A stretch of 64,000 nucleotides of DNA from Prolixibacter sp. SD074 (GTDB lineage: Bacteria > Bacteroidota > Bacteroidia > Bacteroidales > Prolixibacteraceae), in NCBI RefSeq assembly GCF_009617895.1, contig NZ_BLAW01000001.1, positions 1,851,001-1,915,000 on the forward strand, written 5' to 3'. Both the position numbers and the translations under genes were made by a program. Positions 49,401 to 61,135 of the stretch are shown here, piece after piece (the first letter of the stretch is position 1; every line of letters starts with the position of its first letter). The notes below the pieces were generated by a model. The model was given only the letters and a program-made list of their open reading frames with translations, had not been told where the DNA came from and ran no database searches.

Positions 49401-52400
49401 TTTCAATTCCACTTTGGTACGATTGGGAGTTTGCTCGATTGATTACGATGTTACCGAGGAAGGCAATTTCAATTCCACTTTGGTACGATTGGGAGCAGAT
49501 AGCATGTACGTAGTGAACACATGCAACAAAATTTCAATTCCACTTTGGTACGATTGGGAGAATTGGAGATCCCGAACTTATGGAAATCTTTAATAATATT
49601 TCAATTCCACTTTGGTACGATTGGGAGGATGAGCGAAGCCGGGCTGCTTTATGGCTCGGAGATTTCAATTCCACTTTGGTACGATTGGGAGCCTGTCTGG
49701 GACATTGTTCACAAGCCACATATCACACATTTCAATTCCACTTTGGTACGATTGGGAGTCGTTTCGATCTTTTATAATCATTGAAAAATAGGTATTTCAA
49801 TTCCACTTTGGTACGATTGGGAGTGTGTTGGCCAGTTCAAACGTAACGCAATACTTGCATTTCAATTCCACTTTGGTACGATTGGGAGGCTGGTAGTAAT
49901 CCCTTAATCAAATCACTTAATTATTTCAATTCCACTTTGGTACGATTGGGAGGCGGTTCGGCCCGGGAAGTAAGCTCCCATGACGAATTTCAATTCCACT
50001 TTGGTACGATTGGGAGTCTGGTAGTTTTTGATATTTTGAAATACCATTCCAATATTTCAATTCCACTTTGGTACGATTGGGAGGCAAGTCGCTCGGGCTT
50101 ACACAAGATGAACTTGCATTTCAATTCCACTTTGGTACGATTGGGAGTAAATTTGGAGATGCACCACACACAAGTACCTTAATTTCAATTCCACTTTGGT
50201 ACGATTGGGAGGTTGGTGCCCAGACAATGTCCGCCGCGGTGAACATATTTCAATTCCACTTTGGTACGATTGGGAGGCTTTTGATGTTGGTTGAAACAAA
50301 CGCATTATAACCATTTCAATTCCACTTTGGTACGATTGGGAGCTCTTACATATATGTTTAAATTTCTTTTTACGTCATTTCAATTCCACTTTGGTACGAT
50401 TGGGAGCATTGTGATTGACCAGTTCATCCCTAAAGCAACAATATTTCAATTCCACTTTGGTACGATTGGGAGTCTGAATTTTGAATTTTCAGCGAACAAA
50501 TTAAACGCATTTCAATTCCACTTTGGTACGATTGGGAGGTCAAAGCAATTAAAAATCATCTTTCCATTATTGTATTTCAATTCCACTTTGGTACGATTGG
50601 GAGATCCAGCCGGATCACCTCCAAATTGTTGTCTCGAATTTCAATTCCACTTTGGTACGATTGGGAGTATTTTTTGTAATTGCATACTGAAATCGTCCGC
50701 TCATTTCAATTCCACTTTGGTACGATTGGGAGTGAAATTACTACCTTAAATGATTGGGATATACCTTATTTCAATTCCACTTTGGTACGATTGGGAGAAA
50801 ATTACGGAACCATATTGGCTCGAACTGGATGAATTTCAATTCCACTTTGGTACGATTGGGAGTTAACGAAGGAGAAAGACCGACCTGCATCGCAACCAAT
50901 TTCAATTCCACTTTGGTACGATTGGGAGAGCACTATGATTGCGTGTTATAAAACGTTTTTATTAATTTCAATTCCACTTTGGTACGATTGGGAGATGGTA
51001 TTCGTATCCACTCTGCAAACTTTTTTTAATTTCAATTCCACTTTGGTACGATTGGGAGAAGTTGGGGGTTAAATGTGCTGACCCTTTAAACTTGATTTCA
51101 ATTCCACTTTGGTACGATTGGGAGGAACCTTGTTATTTGCGAATAGGCCCGGCCATGAGGCATTTCAATTCCACTTTGGTACGATTGGGAGTAAAAAACT
51201 GGGCGTGGAAGGCTGAAACTCAATTGAAATTTCAATTCCACTTTGGTACGATTGGGAGTCCCTCCGTTAATCTGGTATTCAATAAAAAAACCGTATTTCA
51301 ATTCCACTTTGGTACGATTGGGAGGCCGCCTCTGGTCATATAGTAAACCTGACCTTTCTTTATTTCAATTCCACTTTGGTACGATTGGGAGTTAGCGCAG
51401 TTGTTAAGCAATACTGAAGTACTGAAATTTCAATTCCACTTTGGTACGATTGGGAGTTTGATTATGATTTCTGGCAAACCTGGTTACTGAAATTTCAATT
51501 CCACTTTGGTACGATTGGGAGTTGGCTCATTATATAGTCCCAGCGCCATGTTTACGAATTTCAATTCCACTTTGGTACGATTGGGAGTTACCATTAAATA
51601 TCTGTCCGCGCTGGTATTCTTTTATTTCAATTCCACTTTGGTACGATTGGGAGAATGGCGAAGGTTAGCGCTAAATTACCGCTAACTGCATTTCAATTCC
51701 ACTTTGGTACGATTGGGAGGCTGTATGTATTCGCGATGCCTTTCACCCTGTCTTATTTCAATTCCACTTTGGTACGATTGGGAGGCATCGTCTGTTTTAG
51801 CCAGCTTGTATTTCTCATATTTCAATTCCACTTTGGTACGATTGGGAGAAAGAAATGGGGTCGTGAGCCTTATAATATCAGTAATTTCAATTCCACTTTG
51901 GTACGATTGGGAGCCATACTCCTTTAATCCTTTCTCACCTTGTTTAGCGAATTTCAATTCCACTTTGGTACGATTGGGAGTTTTTGCCAATGATAATCCA
52001 TCTGATAGATTTGTATTTCAATTCCACTTTGGTACGATTGGGAGTTTGGATTCAATAGATAATAACTTGGTTAATCCTGTATTTCAATTCCACTTTGGTA
52101 CGATTGGGAGAGTGATTTGACATATGCCGTAGTCTACAACGAAACCTCATTTCAATTCCACTTTGGTACGATTGGGAGCCCATTCAAATTTATCTAATGC
52201 ATATAATAATGTATTTCAATTCCACTTTGGTACGATTGGGAGCGGAAAGTAAATAAGTAACCTTTAAACACTAAGCTAATTTCAATTCCACTTTGGTACG
52301 ATTGGGAGAAAGTCTTAGCCTGTAACAGCGGTTGAATTTTTTGTATTTCAATTCCACTTTGGTACGATTGGGAGAACGTGGTTAGCTACGTCTAACCGGG

Positions 52401-54929
52401 AGATTGATATTTCAATTCCACTTTGGTACGATTGGGAGGCAAACGTTGTTGAAACGATTGAAAAGACTATTGCTTATTTCAATTCCACTTTGGTACGATT
52501 GGGAGCAATACCCTTTCTCGGCTGACTCCTTACTTTGAGCATTTCAATTCCACTTTGGTACGATTGGGAGGATGGGAGGAATGCGACTGCCACGCTTTAA
52601 ACTGTTATTTCAATTCCACTTTGGTACGATTGGGAGCCTATCACCAAGAATCCTGACAACTCACTTACATATTTCAATTCCACTTTGGTACGATTGGGAG
52701 TTTGAATTTCAGGAATTCCAAGCCCCTCTACTTCATTTCAATTCCACTTTGGTACGATTGGGAGACGCTCACAAAGCGAGCCGCGCATCCGGACGCGCAT
52801 TTCAATTCCACTTTGGTACGATTGGGAGTTCCTGATAGTCGCCTTTTGAGTTCAACCGAACGCCATTTCAATTCCACTTTGGTACGATTGGGAGAATAAA
52901 AAAAACCGCTAAATTAGCAGGCTTTTACTTATTTCAATTCCACTTTGGTACGATTGGGAGTCTTGCAACACTTTCATAAGTGCATTGATTACATAAATTT
53001 CAATTCCACTTTGGTACGATTGGGAGCATCCTTAAATCCATCGTTTCGATCTTTTATAATCATATTTCAATTCCACTTTGGTACGATTGGGAGCTTTTGT
53101 ACTGTAAAGTTCATCAGTAGTATATTCATTTCAATTCCACTTTGGTACGATTGGGAGAAAACTGACCTGGTGATGTTTAAAGAGCTTTTTCAAATTTCAA
53201 TTCCACTTTGGTACGATTGGGAGTAAATAATGGTAATTTAAATGCTAATCTTAATGCATTTCAATTCCACTTTGGTACGATTGGGAGACACCTAAAGGCC
53301 ACTCAAGACTTACCAATTTATTTATTTCAATTCCACTTTGGTACGATTGGGAGCCATTCTTTACCAACTGATGTGTTCATTTCCCTTATTTCAATTCCAC
53401 TTTGGTACGATTGGGAGTAATTTATGAGGGGCGAAATTTCCACATTGTGAGCGTATTTCAATTCCACTTTGGTACGATTGGGAGTTATTGAAATTGACTA
53501 CTCAGAGCCTGTGAGCTTATTTCAATTCCACTTTGGTACGATTGGGAGAAAAGAGGGGTTATTCGAAGCGTTCAGGGTAGCTGAATTTCAATTCCACTTT
53601 GGTACGATTGGGAGACGTTTTACATCACCTTTAACCCATAATTTTCCGTATTTCAATTCCACTTTGGTACGATTGGGAGGGTATTTAAATCTGACGTTGG
53701 GACAGAGAGTAACGTATTTCAATTCCACTTTGGTACGATTGGGAGTCATCCCCTTATCGCGCTGTTCTTTCGACATATTTATTTCAATTCCACTTTGGTA
53801 CGATTGGGAGCATACTCCTTTAATCCTTCCTCACCTTGTTTAGCGAATTTCAATTCCACTTTGGTACGATTGGGAGCAAGAAGGAAATACCATTTATGAT
53901 TCTTAACCCGGATTTCAATTCCACTTTGGTACGATTGGGAGATCCGGCCCTTTCCGCAATCCGCCGTTTCCCATCCATATTTCAATTCCACTTTGGTACG
54001 ATTGGGAGTCAGAAATGAATTGCAATTCGCATCCCTTTCCCCATTTCAATTCCACTTTGGTACGATTGGGAGTTCACATCAATAAGCGAATCCCTTAACT
54101 CTAGCGCATTTCAATTCCACTTTGGTACGATTGGGAGCCGAACGCCTGACATGTCAGCATGTTGGCTAACGCATTTCAATTCCACTTTGGTACGATTGGG
54201 AGGGGGTAAAATCGAAGTGGGAAATATTGCAAATACTTTTATTTCAATTCCACTTTGGTACGATTGGGAGTGTGTAAATGGGTCGGAGCTATCCTGTTCA
54301 ACATTATTTCAATTCCACTTTGGTACGATTGGGAGTGCATGTCCGCTATTGCGTCCTGCTTAGGTCCGTTATTTCAATTCCACTTTGGTACGATTGGGAG
54401 CCAACGAAAAGTAAAACATAAAAGAATAAAAAACGAATTTCAATTCCACTTTGGTACGATTGGGAGCCCATTTTTTGTCAAAATGGAAGATAGTCATCTA
54501 TATTTCAATTCCACTTTGGTACGATTGGGAGCATCCCTTTACGTTCATGTCAAAATAACGGCAGTCATTTCAATTCCACTTTGGTACGATTGGGAGTATT
54601 ATCAATTGTCGAAAATGATGTTCCATTTACGCTATTTCAATTCCACTTTGGTACGATTGGGAGATTTCAAACGTTTATATACGCGTTACGGATTGTTTAT
54701 ATTTCAATTCCACTTTGGTACGATTGGGAGAGGCCTGCCATTTTATCAGTGCCACGGGCTTTGCTTTATTTCAATTCCACTTTGGTACGATTGGGAGTGA
54801 CAATCTGCACATTTGGCTCGCATTCCGTCGCACATTTCAATTCCACTTTGGTACGATTGGGAGGTTTATTGACGACTTGATAGCATGGATGCTTAGTGCA
54901 TTTCAATTCCACTTTGGTACGATTGGGAG
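40429..54929 (-). CRISPR. CRISPR array, leader-distal part: 222 repeats
   Basis: A 30-bp repeat that begins ATTTCAATTCCACTTTGGTA and ends CGATTGGGAG on the plus strand recurs every 63-68 bp; spacers are 34-38 bp. I counted 222 copies by hand. The complement ends in GTGGAATTGAAAT, so crRNAs would carry the AUUGAAAU-type 5' handle of type I-B and the array reads leftward. Repeats look invariant except at 44748-44776, where the copy lacks the A of GGGAG. Even the last repeat (40429-40458) is intact. The part is cut off from its leader by an IS. Long frames across the array are an effect of the ~66-bp period. Confidence 0.97.
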
Positions 54930-54964
54930 ATCGGCTCAATATTAATTTTTAATAATTAAAATTA

Positions 54965-55929
54965 TTGAATTAGGCTCTTTGTAAATACAATAGAAATGTC
55001 TACTTTAGGGGGAAATATTATAAAAATGGAGAACAAATTCAGAAGCCTTACTATTTTTGAGTTTCAGGAACGTTTCCCTGACGAAGATTCTTGTTATCAA
55101 TATTTGACTGAACTAAAATGGGGGACTGGCTTTGTTTGCCCCAATTGTGGACACACCAATTATTGTAACGGAAAGCGCCTATTCGACAGACAGTGTACCA
55201 GTTGCCACCGAATCTCCTCCCCAACGAGCGGGACATTGTTTCACCAGTTAAAGTTCTCGGTATTAAAGGCCTTTTACATTGTTTATTATGTAAGTACGAG
55301 TAAAAAAGGGATCAGCAGTACGGAACTAAGCAGAAAGCTTGGGTTAAGACAAAAGACCTGCTGGAAGTTCAAAGGCAAGGTAATGAAAGCCATGGAAAGC
55401 AGTGGCAACCATAAAATCGATGGCAAGGCCGAAGTTGATGAAACAGTTGTCGGCGGCCAGGAAGAAGGGGTTGTGGGGAGAAAAAACGGCAAAAAGAAGT
55501 TGGTTGTATTTGCCATTGAGAGAAACGGCAAAGGAGTTAGCCGTATGTACGGAAAGGTCATCAAGCAGAGCAGTTCGAAGGAACTTGGTGGGTTTATGAA
55601 AATGACCATTGAGACAAGTGCACAAATAAAGACAGATAAATGGCGAGGATATTCCCCTTTGGTAAAAGACTTCAGTAATCTTGTGCAGGTTGATTCAGGG
55701 AAAAAGGGCGGCAACTTCCCTGACTTGCACAGGTGTATTATGGGCTTCAAAGGCTGGCTCCGGGGCATGCACCACCAAGTCGAAAATTTGCAAGCCTATA
55801 TTGATGAATACTGCTACCGGTTTAACCGAAGTAATATGAAGGAAAGAATCTTCGATAGCCTTTTAACCAGAATGGTTAATGCAGAGCCCTTCCCTTATAA
55901 ACAAAGTATTATTTAAATGCCTAATTCAA
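54965..55929 (+). mobile_element. IS1595-family insertion sequence inside a CRISPR spacer
   Basis: Inverted ends TTGAATTAGGC (54965-54975) and GCCTAATTCAA (55919-55929) bound 965 bp. The 8-bp direct repeat TAAAATTA flanks it (54957-54964 and 55930-55937). Removing IS and one repeat restores a 35-bp spacer starting at 54930 and abutting the repeat at 55938, so the insertion occurred in the last bases of an AT-rich spacer. Confidence 0.93.
54996..55916 (+). CDS. IS1595-family transposase in the CRISPR array
   Basis: The 306-residue frame has an N-terminal zinc ribbon (CPNCGHTNYC, CTSCHR), then D in AEVDETVVGG, D in IKTDKWRGY and the YCYRFNRSN region. MENKFRSLTIFEF at 55026 is an alternative start. 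It reads against the direction of array transcription. All family motifs are intact, so the insertion may be recent. Confidence 0.9.
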   Translation: MSTLGGNIIKMENKFRSLTIFEFQERFPDEDSCYQYLTELKWGTGFVCPNCGHTNYCNGKRLFDRQCTSCHRISSPTSGTLFHQLKFSVLKAFYIVYYVSTSKKGISSTELSRKLGLRQKTCWKFKGKVMKAMESSGNHKIDGKAEVDETVVGGQEEGVVGRKNGKKKLVVFAIERNGKGVSRMYGKVIKQSSSKELGGFMKMTIETSAQIKTDKWRGYSPLVKDFSNLVQVDSGKKGGNFPDLHRCIMGFKGWLRGMHHQVENLQAYIDEYCYRFNRSNMKERIFDSLLTRMVNAEPFPYKQSII

Positions 55930-55937
55930 TAAAATTA

Positions 55938-58900
55938 ATTTCAATTCCACTTTGGTACGATTGGGAGCTACCACAAAATCGGCACTTTCAATGTCCGACT
56001 TATTTCAATTCCACTTTGGTACGATTGGGAGTAACTATCAACGGCATCAAGCTCGAAAAATCAAATGTATTTCAATTCCACTTTGGTACGATTGGGAGTC
56101 GGAGTAGTCTTTCCAGACGCGCTCAGTTCTGGATTTCAATTCCACTTTGGTACGATTGGGAGAATGGCTAAGATTAGCGCTAAATTACCGCTAACTGCAT
56201 TTCAATTCCACTTTGGTACGATTGGGAGTTTATGAGGGGCGAAATTTCCACATTGTGAGTGTATTTCAATTCCACTTTGGTACGATTGGGAGCGGGTATG
56301 TCGATTGGAGAGATGCTAAGGCGCACAATTTCAATTCCACTTTGGTACGATTGGGAGTTTCTTTGGATTGGGTAATTTTTGCTTTTTTAGTTATTTCAAT
56401 TCCACTTTGGTACGATTGGGAGTTTATTATTTTAAAATTCTTTTCCTTAATTCTGTATTTCAATTCCACTTTGGTACGATTGGGAGTTTACTCTTTATTT
56501 GTCTGTTATAATGGTCGTTAGCTATTTCAATTCCACTTTGGTACGATTGGGAGTAGATAAGGGGGCAGGTTGTGGGAACCTAACCCCCATTTCAATTCCA
56601 CTTTGGTACGATTGGGAGCGAAATGTAAAATCCATTTATGATGAGGATTTTTTATTTCAATTCCACTTTGGTACGATTGGGAGTTGTTGACGGTGATACA
56701 TTTAACCTTTCAAATTATTAATTTCAATTCCACTTTGGTACGATTGGGAGACCCGCCGCAACGGACACGCCGCAAATTATAATATATTTCAATTCCACTT
56801 TGGTACGATTGGGAGCCCGCTGCCGATGTTGAGTAACCCCATGTTTCGAAATTTCAATTCCACTTTGGTACGATTGGGAGAGAATAGATGAATTTGGTGG
56901 ATATACTATTTCTGTATTTCAATTCCACTTTGGTACGATTGGGAGAGTAAACGCAAAAGAGACAAACACTACTTCGTATATTTCAATTCCACTTTGGTAC
57001 GATTGGGAGCATTTGTAAATTATAATGTATGAAAGTAAATTCTGAATTTCAATTCCACTTTGGTACGATTGGGAGATAAAGGCATCAAATGAGTCCAGTC
57101 ACTATGCAGTATTTCAATTCCACTTTGGTACGATTGGGAGAGATGCTAAGGCGCACACGACTTCGGCAAAATGTATTTCAATTCCACTTTGGTACGATTG
57201 GGAGAATGTCTTGGGTGTAAATGGAAACTCTTTAATATAATTTCAATTCCACTTTGGTACGATTGGGAGTTGCAATAAACGGCGGCGGTGCTTTTGATTA
57301 CTAATTTCAATTCCACTTTGGTACGATTGGGAGTTATATAGTTAAACCAGAGCCGGAAGCATTTAGTATATTTCAATTCCACTTTGGTACGATTGGGAGA
57401 GGAAAAGTTTACGCTATATGGGCTGAGGATTCTTATTTCAATTCCACTTTGGTACGATTGGGAGCCTGTCTGGGACGTTGTTCACAAGCCACATATCACG
57501 TATTTCAATTCCACTTTGGTACGATTGGGAGTTTCAATTTATCAGACTTCAAAGCATTTACTGCCATTTCAATTCCACTTTGGTACGATTGGGAGCGGGA
57601 AGATGGATTGAGCTTCCTTGGGATTTTCCAATTTCAATTCCACTTTGGTACGATTGGGAGCCTTTGATGTCCATCTCATGTTTGAGCCATCCGGTATTTC
57701 AATTCCACTTTGGTACGATTGGGAGAATGGCGAAGGTTAGCGCTAAATTACCGTTAACTGCATTTCAATTCCACTTTGGTACGATTGGGAGCAACATTCA
57801 TGTTATTTGCTGCCCAGTTAACTGTATTTCAATTCCACTTTGGTACGATTGGGAGTCCGCTCTCGACTTGCGCTTGTAAATCTGCAATCGTATTTCAATT
57901 CCACTTTGGTACGATTGGGAGGCGTCCCAAGGCTTGCCCAAAGGGTTTTTATAAAAATATTTCAATTCCACTTTGGTACGATTGGGAGGCAAACAAGCGG
58001 GTTACAAAAGGCCTTCGATGCTCATTTCAATTCCACTTTGGTACGATTGGGAGTTGATTACATGGCAGCGTTTCAGTTCCTCAACGTAATTTCAATTCCA
58101 CTTTGGTACGATTGGGAGGCTGCAAAATGGTATAAAATACCGATAGTACTATGATTTCAATTCCACTTTGGTACGATTGGGAGCGATTACATGGCAGCGT
58201 TTCAGTTTGTCAACTTAATTTCAATTCCACTTTGGTACGATTGGGAGTATATTCAGGATTTGAATATTTTTGAATGCTATGAATTTCAATTCCACTTTGG
58301 TACGATTGGGAGCAAAAAGACTTTAGTTATTAAAATCATATTTCCTTTATTTCAATTCCACTTTGGTACGATTGGGAGCAGGGCATTCGAGTTGATATGG
58401 ACTATTTGAATCGGAATTTCAATTCCACTTTGGTACGATTGGGAGATCTCGTTGGGTCGAAACCTTCAAAGTTAGTACTGTATTTCAATTCCACTTTGGT
58501 ACGATTGGGAGGAACTTCCAGATAAAACTTACTCCCACATTCCTCTATTTCAATTCCACTTTGGTACGATTGGGAGCAGCTGCTGTTAAAATATCAGTCG
58601 CTTTTTTTGCATTTCAATTCCACTTTGGTACGATTGGGAGGGGAGTTTTAGTACGTTTCATCCTTTAACTTATTTAATTTCAATTCCACTTTGGTACGAT
58701 TGGGAGCTCTATTTGGGAATACCGATTAGCATTGTTTCAACTATTTCAATTCCACTTTGGTACGATTGGGAGACCGAATTCCACATAGTTTGCCAGAAAC
58801 TTACCTGGATTTCAATTCCACTTTGGTACGATTGGGAGTTATAAGAATTCAAAAGACCTAAAACAATTCTTTATTTCAATTCCACTTTGGTACGATTGGG

Positions 58901-60067
58901 AGTAATGGCATGGAGTAACGAAATACAAGGATTTGAATTTCAATTCCACTTTGGTACGATTGGGAGTATTACCGTTAACTCTTATACCTCCGATATTGTT
59001 ATTTCAATTCCACTTTGGTACGATTGGGAGCACTGCGATGAAAAATAAAACGGAGGATAAGCCAATTTCAATTCCACTTTGGTACGATTGGGAGTTACCC
59101 ATGTCAGGCGTGACACTGTTGTAATTCAATTTCAATTCCACTTTGGTACGATTGGGAGTTTGCGATTCCTGGTAGTCACCATGAGAATTAAGTCATTTCA
59201 ATTCCACTTTGGTACGATTGGGAGTCAGCTATTTGCTCGAAAACTTCAGCATTATGGTATTTCAATTCCACTTTGGTACGATTGGGAGGAAGCTGGGCTG
59301 CTTTCTGCCGGGTGTTTGGGCAATTTCAATTCCACTTTGGTACGATTGGGAGTTAAATTCGGCAGCGAGTCCGGCATTTGTATAAATATTTCAATTCCAC
59401 TTTGGTACGATTGGGAGATTCAATAGTGCGCTGCCGCATTTCGTTTTCGGAATTTCAATTCCACTTTGGTACGATTGGGAGTGTGTAATAAAGCCGCGAA
59501 CCTTCCAATATATCTGAATTTCAATTCCACTTTGGTACGATTGGGAGATGTTTCCACTTCCCGATCCTTCGGCGCAAAGTTATTTCAATTCCACTTTGGT
59601 ACGATTGGGAGTTACTTGGAATTGACCAGTAATATTGATACCATTATTTCAATTCCACTTTGGTACGATTGGGAGTACCGTCAGACCGGACCCATATTTC
59701 AGTCCAACTGTATTTCAATTCCACTTTGGTACGATTGGGAGAAAATGGAAGGTCATCTTTCTCTGTATCGGAAGGTCATTTCAATTCCACTTTGGTACGA
59801 TTGGGAGATATGCCCGGCCAGTATATGATATGGCTTTAAGTATTTCAATTCCACTTTGGTACGATTGGGAGATGATACCATGTAGGCCTTTCCGCTTGAC
59901 TGACGCATTTCAATTCCACTTTGGTACGATTGGGAGTCTTCCCGGACTTCAACCCGTACCTTCTCGATCTCCATTTCAATTCCACTTTGGTACGATTGGG
60001 AGGTTCAGCGAACGTTTGATAAACTGGTGAAATGGTTATTTCAATTCCACTTTGGTACGATTGGGAG
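55938..60067 (-). CRISPR. CRISPR array, leader-proximal part: 64 repeats
   Basis: The same 30-bp repeat occurs 64 times by hand count with 34-37-bp spacers; the first-transcribed repeat is 60038-60067. With the distal part and the split spacer this gives 286 repeats and 285 spacers. It lies next to the leader and cas2, so these are the most recently acquired spacers. Confidence 0.97.
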
Positions 60068-60320
60068 GCGTTCGACAACTCGTAAAAAGATGCCTGTTTT
60101 CAGGCAATTCTGCAATTCAAATATAGGTAATATCTCGATTCCAGGTTGTCGACCACCAATAACAAATTTTTCCCAGGGTTTCGACAACCATCACTAATAC
60201 TCACATTTTCAATACGTCAATGAACATCGAAGCCGACGGTTAGGCTTCGCTGCAGCTCCCCTGCCGGCATGCTTTCGGTCACCGACGACGGGAAAACCAC
60301 CTAAACCAATCAAAGCCAAT
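60068..60320 (-). promoter_or_regulatory. CRISPR leader
   Basis: The 253-bp gap between cas2 and the first repeat is AT-rich near the array. On the minus strand, TATATTTG (60125-60118) matches the -7 motif TAnnTTTG. Downstream of it come a hairpin TGCCTG AAAA CAGGCA (60106-60091) and T5 (60088-60084), then GTTGTCGAA (60079-60071) right before the repeat. GTTGTCGAA recurs at 60188-60180 and inverted at 60145-60153, so it may be a binding site used in spacer integration. Confidence 0.7.
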
Positions 60321-60581
60321 TCATAAGAAATTATCCACCGGCGAACGTTCTTCGCCAATAACCTCCTTCTCAAGCCAACGTTCACTACGCGATCGGAAGA
60401 TAATCAAACTATCGGTTTCTTCCATCAGCCCCGAGGCCCTGATTTTCAATTCTTCGAGCTTCACTTCGGTAATTTCACCTTCGAACACCGAATTCTGAAT
60501 CCAGCAAAGATAACGACGACAAAGCTTCAGCATCTTGCCTACCCGCTTCTCGCCCATGTCGTATACAAGAATTACATACAT
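60321..60581 (-). CDS. cas2: Cas2
   Basis: The 86-residue protein starts with MYVILVYDMGEKRVGKMLKL, the Cas2 ferredoxin-like first strand with the conserved Asp (D8), and includes CWIQNSVFEGEITE. Cas2 dimers bridge two Cas1 dimers in the spacer-integration complex. It is the last cas gene before the leader. Confidence 0.95.
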   Translation of the reverse strand: MYVILVYDMGEKRVGKMLKLCRRYLCWIQNSVFEGEITEVKLEELKIRASGLMEETDSLIIFRSRSERWLEKEVIGEERSPVDNFL

Positions 60582-60587
60582 ATGATT

Positions 60588-61130
60588 AATGAGTGAATGA
60601 GTGAATGAGTGAATGAGTGAATGGATGGAGGTCGTTTCATTTTTGGCTTAGTGTTTTGCGGGTGTAGCCATAACTGAAGTAATCTCATTAGCATGTGGAA
60701 TGCTTTAAGGCGCTTTGAAAATGAGCAGGTGTAGCCATAACTGAAGTAATCTCATTAGCCTCCTTCAACAATCGGTGAGCCTCATCGGTGCCCATTTGAT
60801 TTGACTCAATCAGAAGCTCAAGCCAGAATCCACTTTCGTCGCCCTCCTCTACTACAATCGATATTTTACTGTAAAACTCAGCCTGTGAACGTGCCCTGCA
60901 GGATGCCCGGTAATTAGCTCCAACCGAGGTTCCCGAACGCAACAACTGATCTCCTATCCGGTAACCAACATTATTTTTAGGAAGCTGCGAACAAAAAGCA
61001 ATAATATCCAAAGCAAACCGCTTTGTCCTCGCCTTCATCTTCTGTATAAAAAGTTCCTTCTCAGTCATAACAATATATTTTTCATTCATTCCTCCATTCA
61101 CTCATTCACTCATTCAATCATTCAATCATT
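60588..61130. repeat. Inverted arrays of 8-bp repeats flanking the first four-helix-bundle gene
   Basis: The left arm (60588-60630) is GAGTGAAT repeated four times, then GGATGGAGG. The right arm (about 61080-61130) is the complement type: ATTCACTC and ATTCAATC units next to CATTCATTCCTCC. The arms sit between cas2 and the bundle gene and between the bundle gene and cas1. Transcribed, they would pair into a stem enclosing the gene. Confidence 0.75.
60688..61101 (-). CDS. S23/IVS-type four-helix-bundle protein between cas1 and cas2
   Basis: The frame gives 137 residues; MTEKELFIQKMKART at 61068 is the likelier start, because the first 11 codons lie in the flanking repeat arm. The signature GDQLLRSGTSVGANYRASC, then RARSQAEFYSKISIVVEEGD, is that of 23S rRNA intervening-sequence (S23) proteins and the related Avd family. 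Its last ~10 codons are altered: a 68-bp tandem duplication (60660-60727 repeated from 60728) displaced the original end ANEITSVMATPAKH. Function is unknown; no Cas role is established. Confidence 0.85.
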   Translation of the reverse strand: MNGGMNEKYIVMTEKELFIQKMKARTKRFALDIIAFCSQLPKNNVGYRIGDQLLRSGTSVGANYRASCRARSQAEFYSKISIVVEEGDESGFWLELLIESNQMGTDEAHRLLKEANEITSVMATPAHFQSALKHSTC

Positions 61131-61135
61131 GCTTA

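Noticed and set aside
54996-55916. CRISPR-associated transposon of the Tn7 type
   Set aside because: The gene is a simple IS1595-family transposase with its own terminal repeats and 8-bp target duplication; no tnsB, tnsC or tniQ is present.
40429-60067. Two separate CRISPR arrays flanking an IS
   Set aside because: The 8-bp duplication and the restored 35-bp spacer show that one array was split by insertion.
40353-60078. Many open frames of 60-180 codons with recurring words such as ISIPLWYDWE, FQFHFGTIG or NSTLVRLG
   Set aside because: They arise because the repeat plus spacer is close to 66 bp, a multiple of three, and the repeat has no stop codon in several frames. They are CRISPR array, not proteins.
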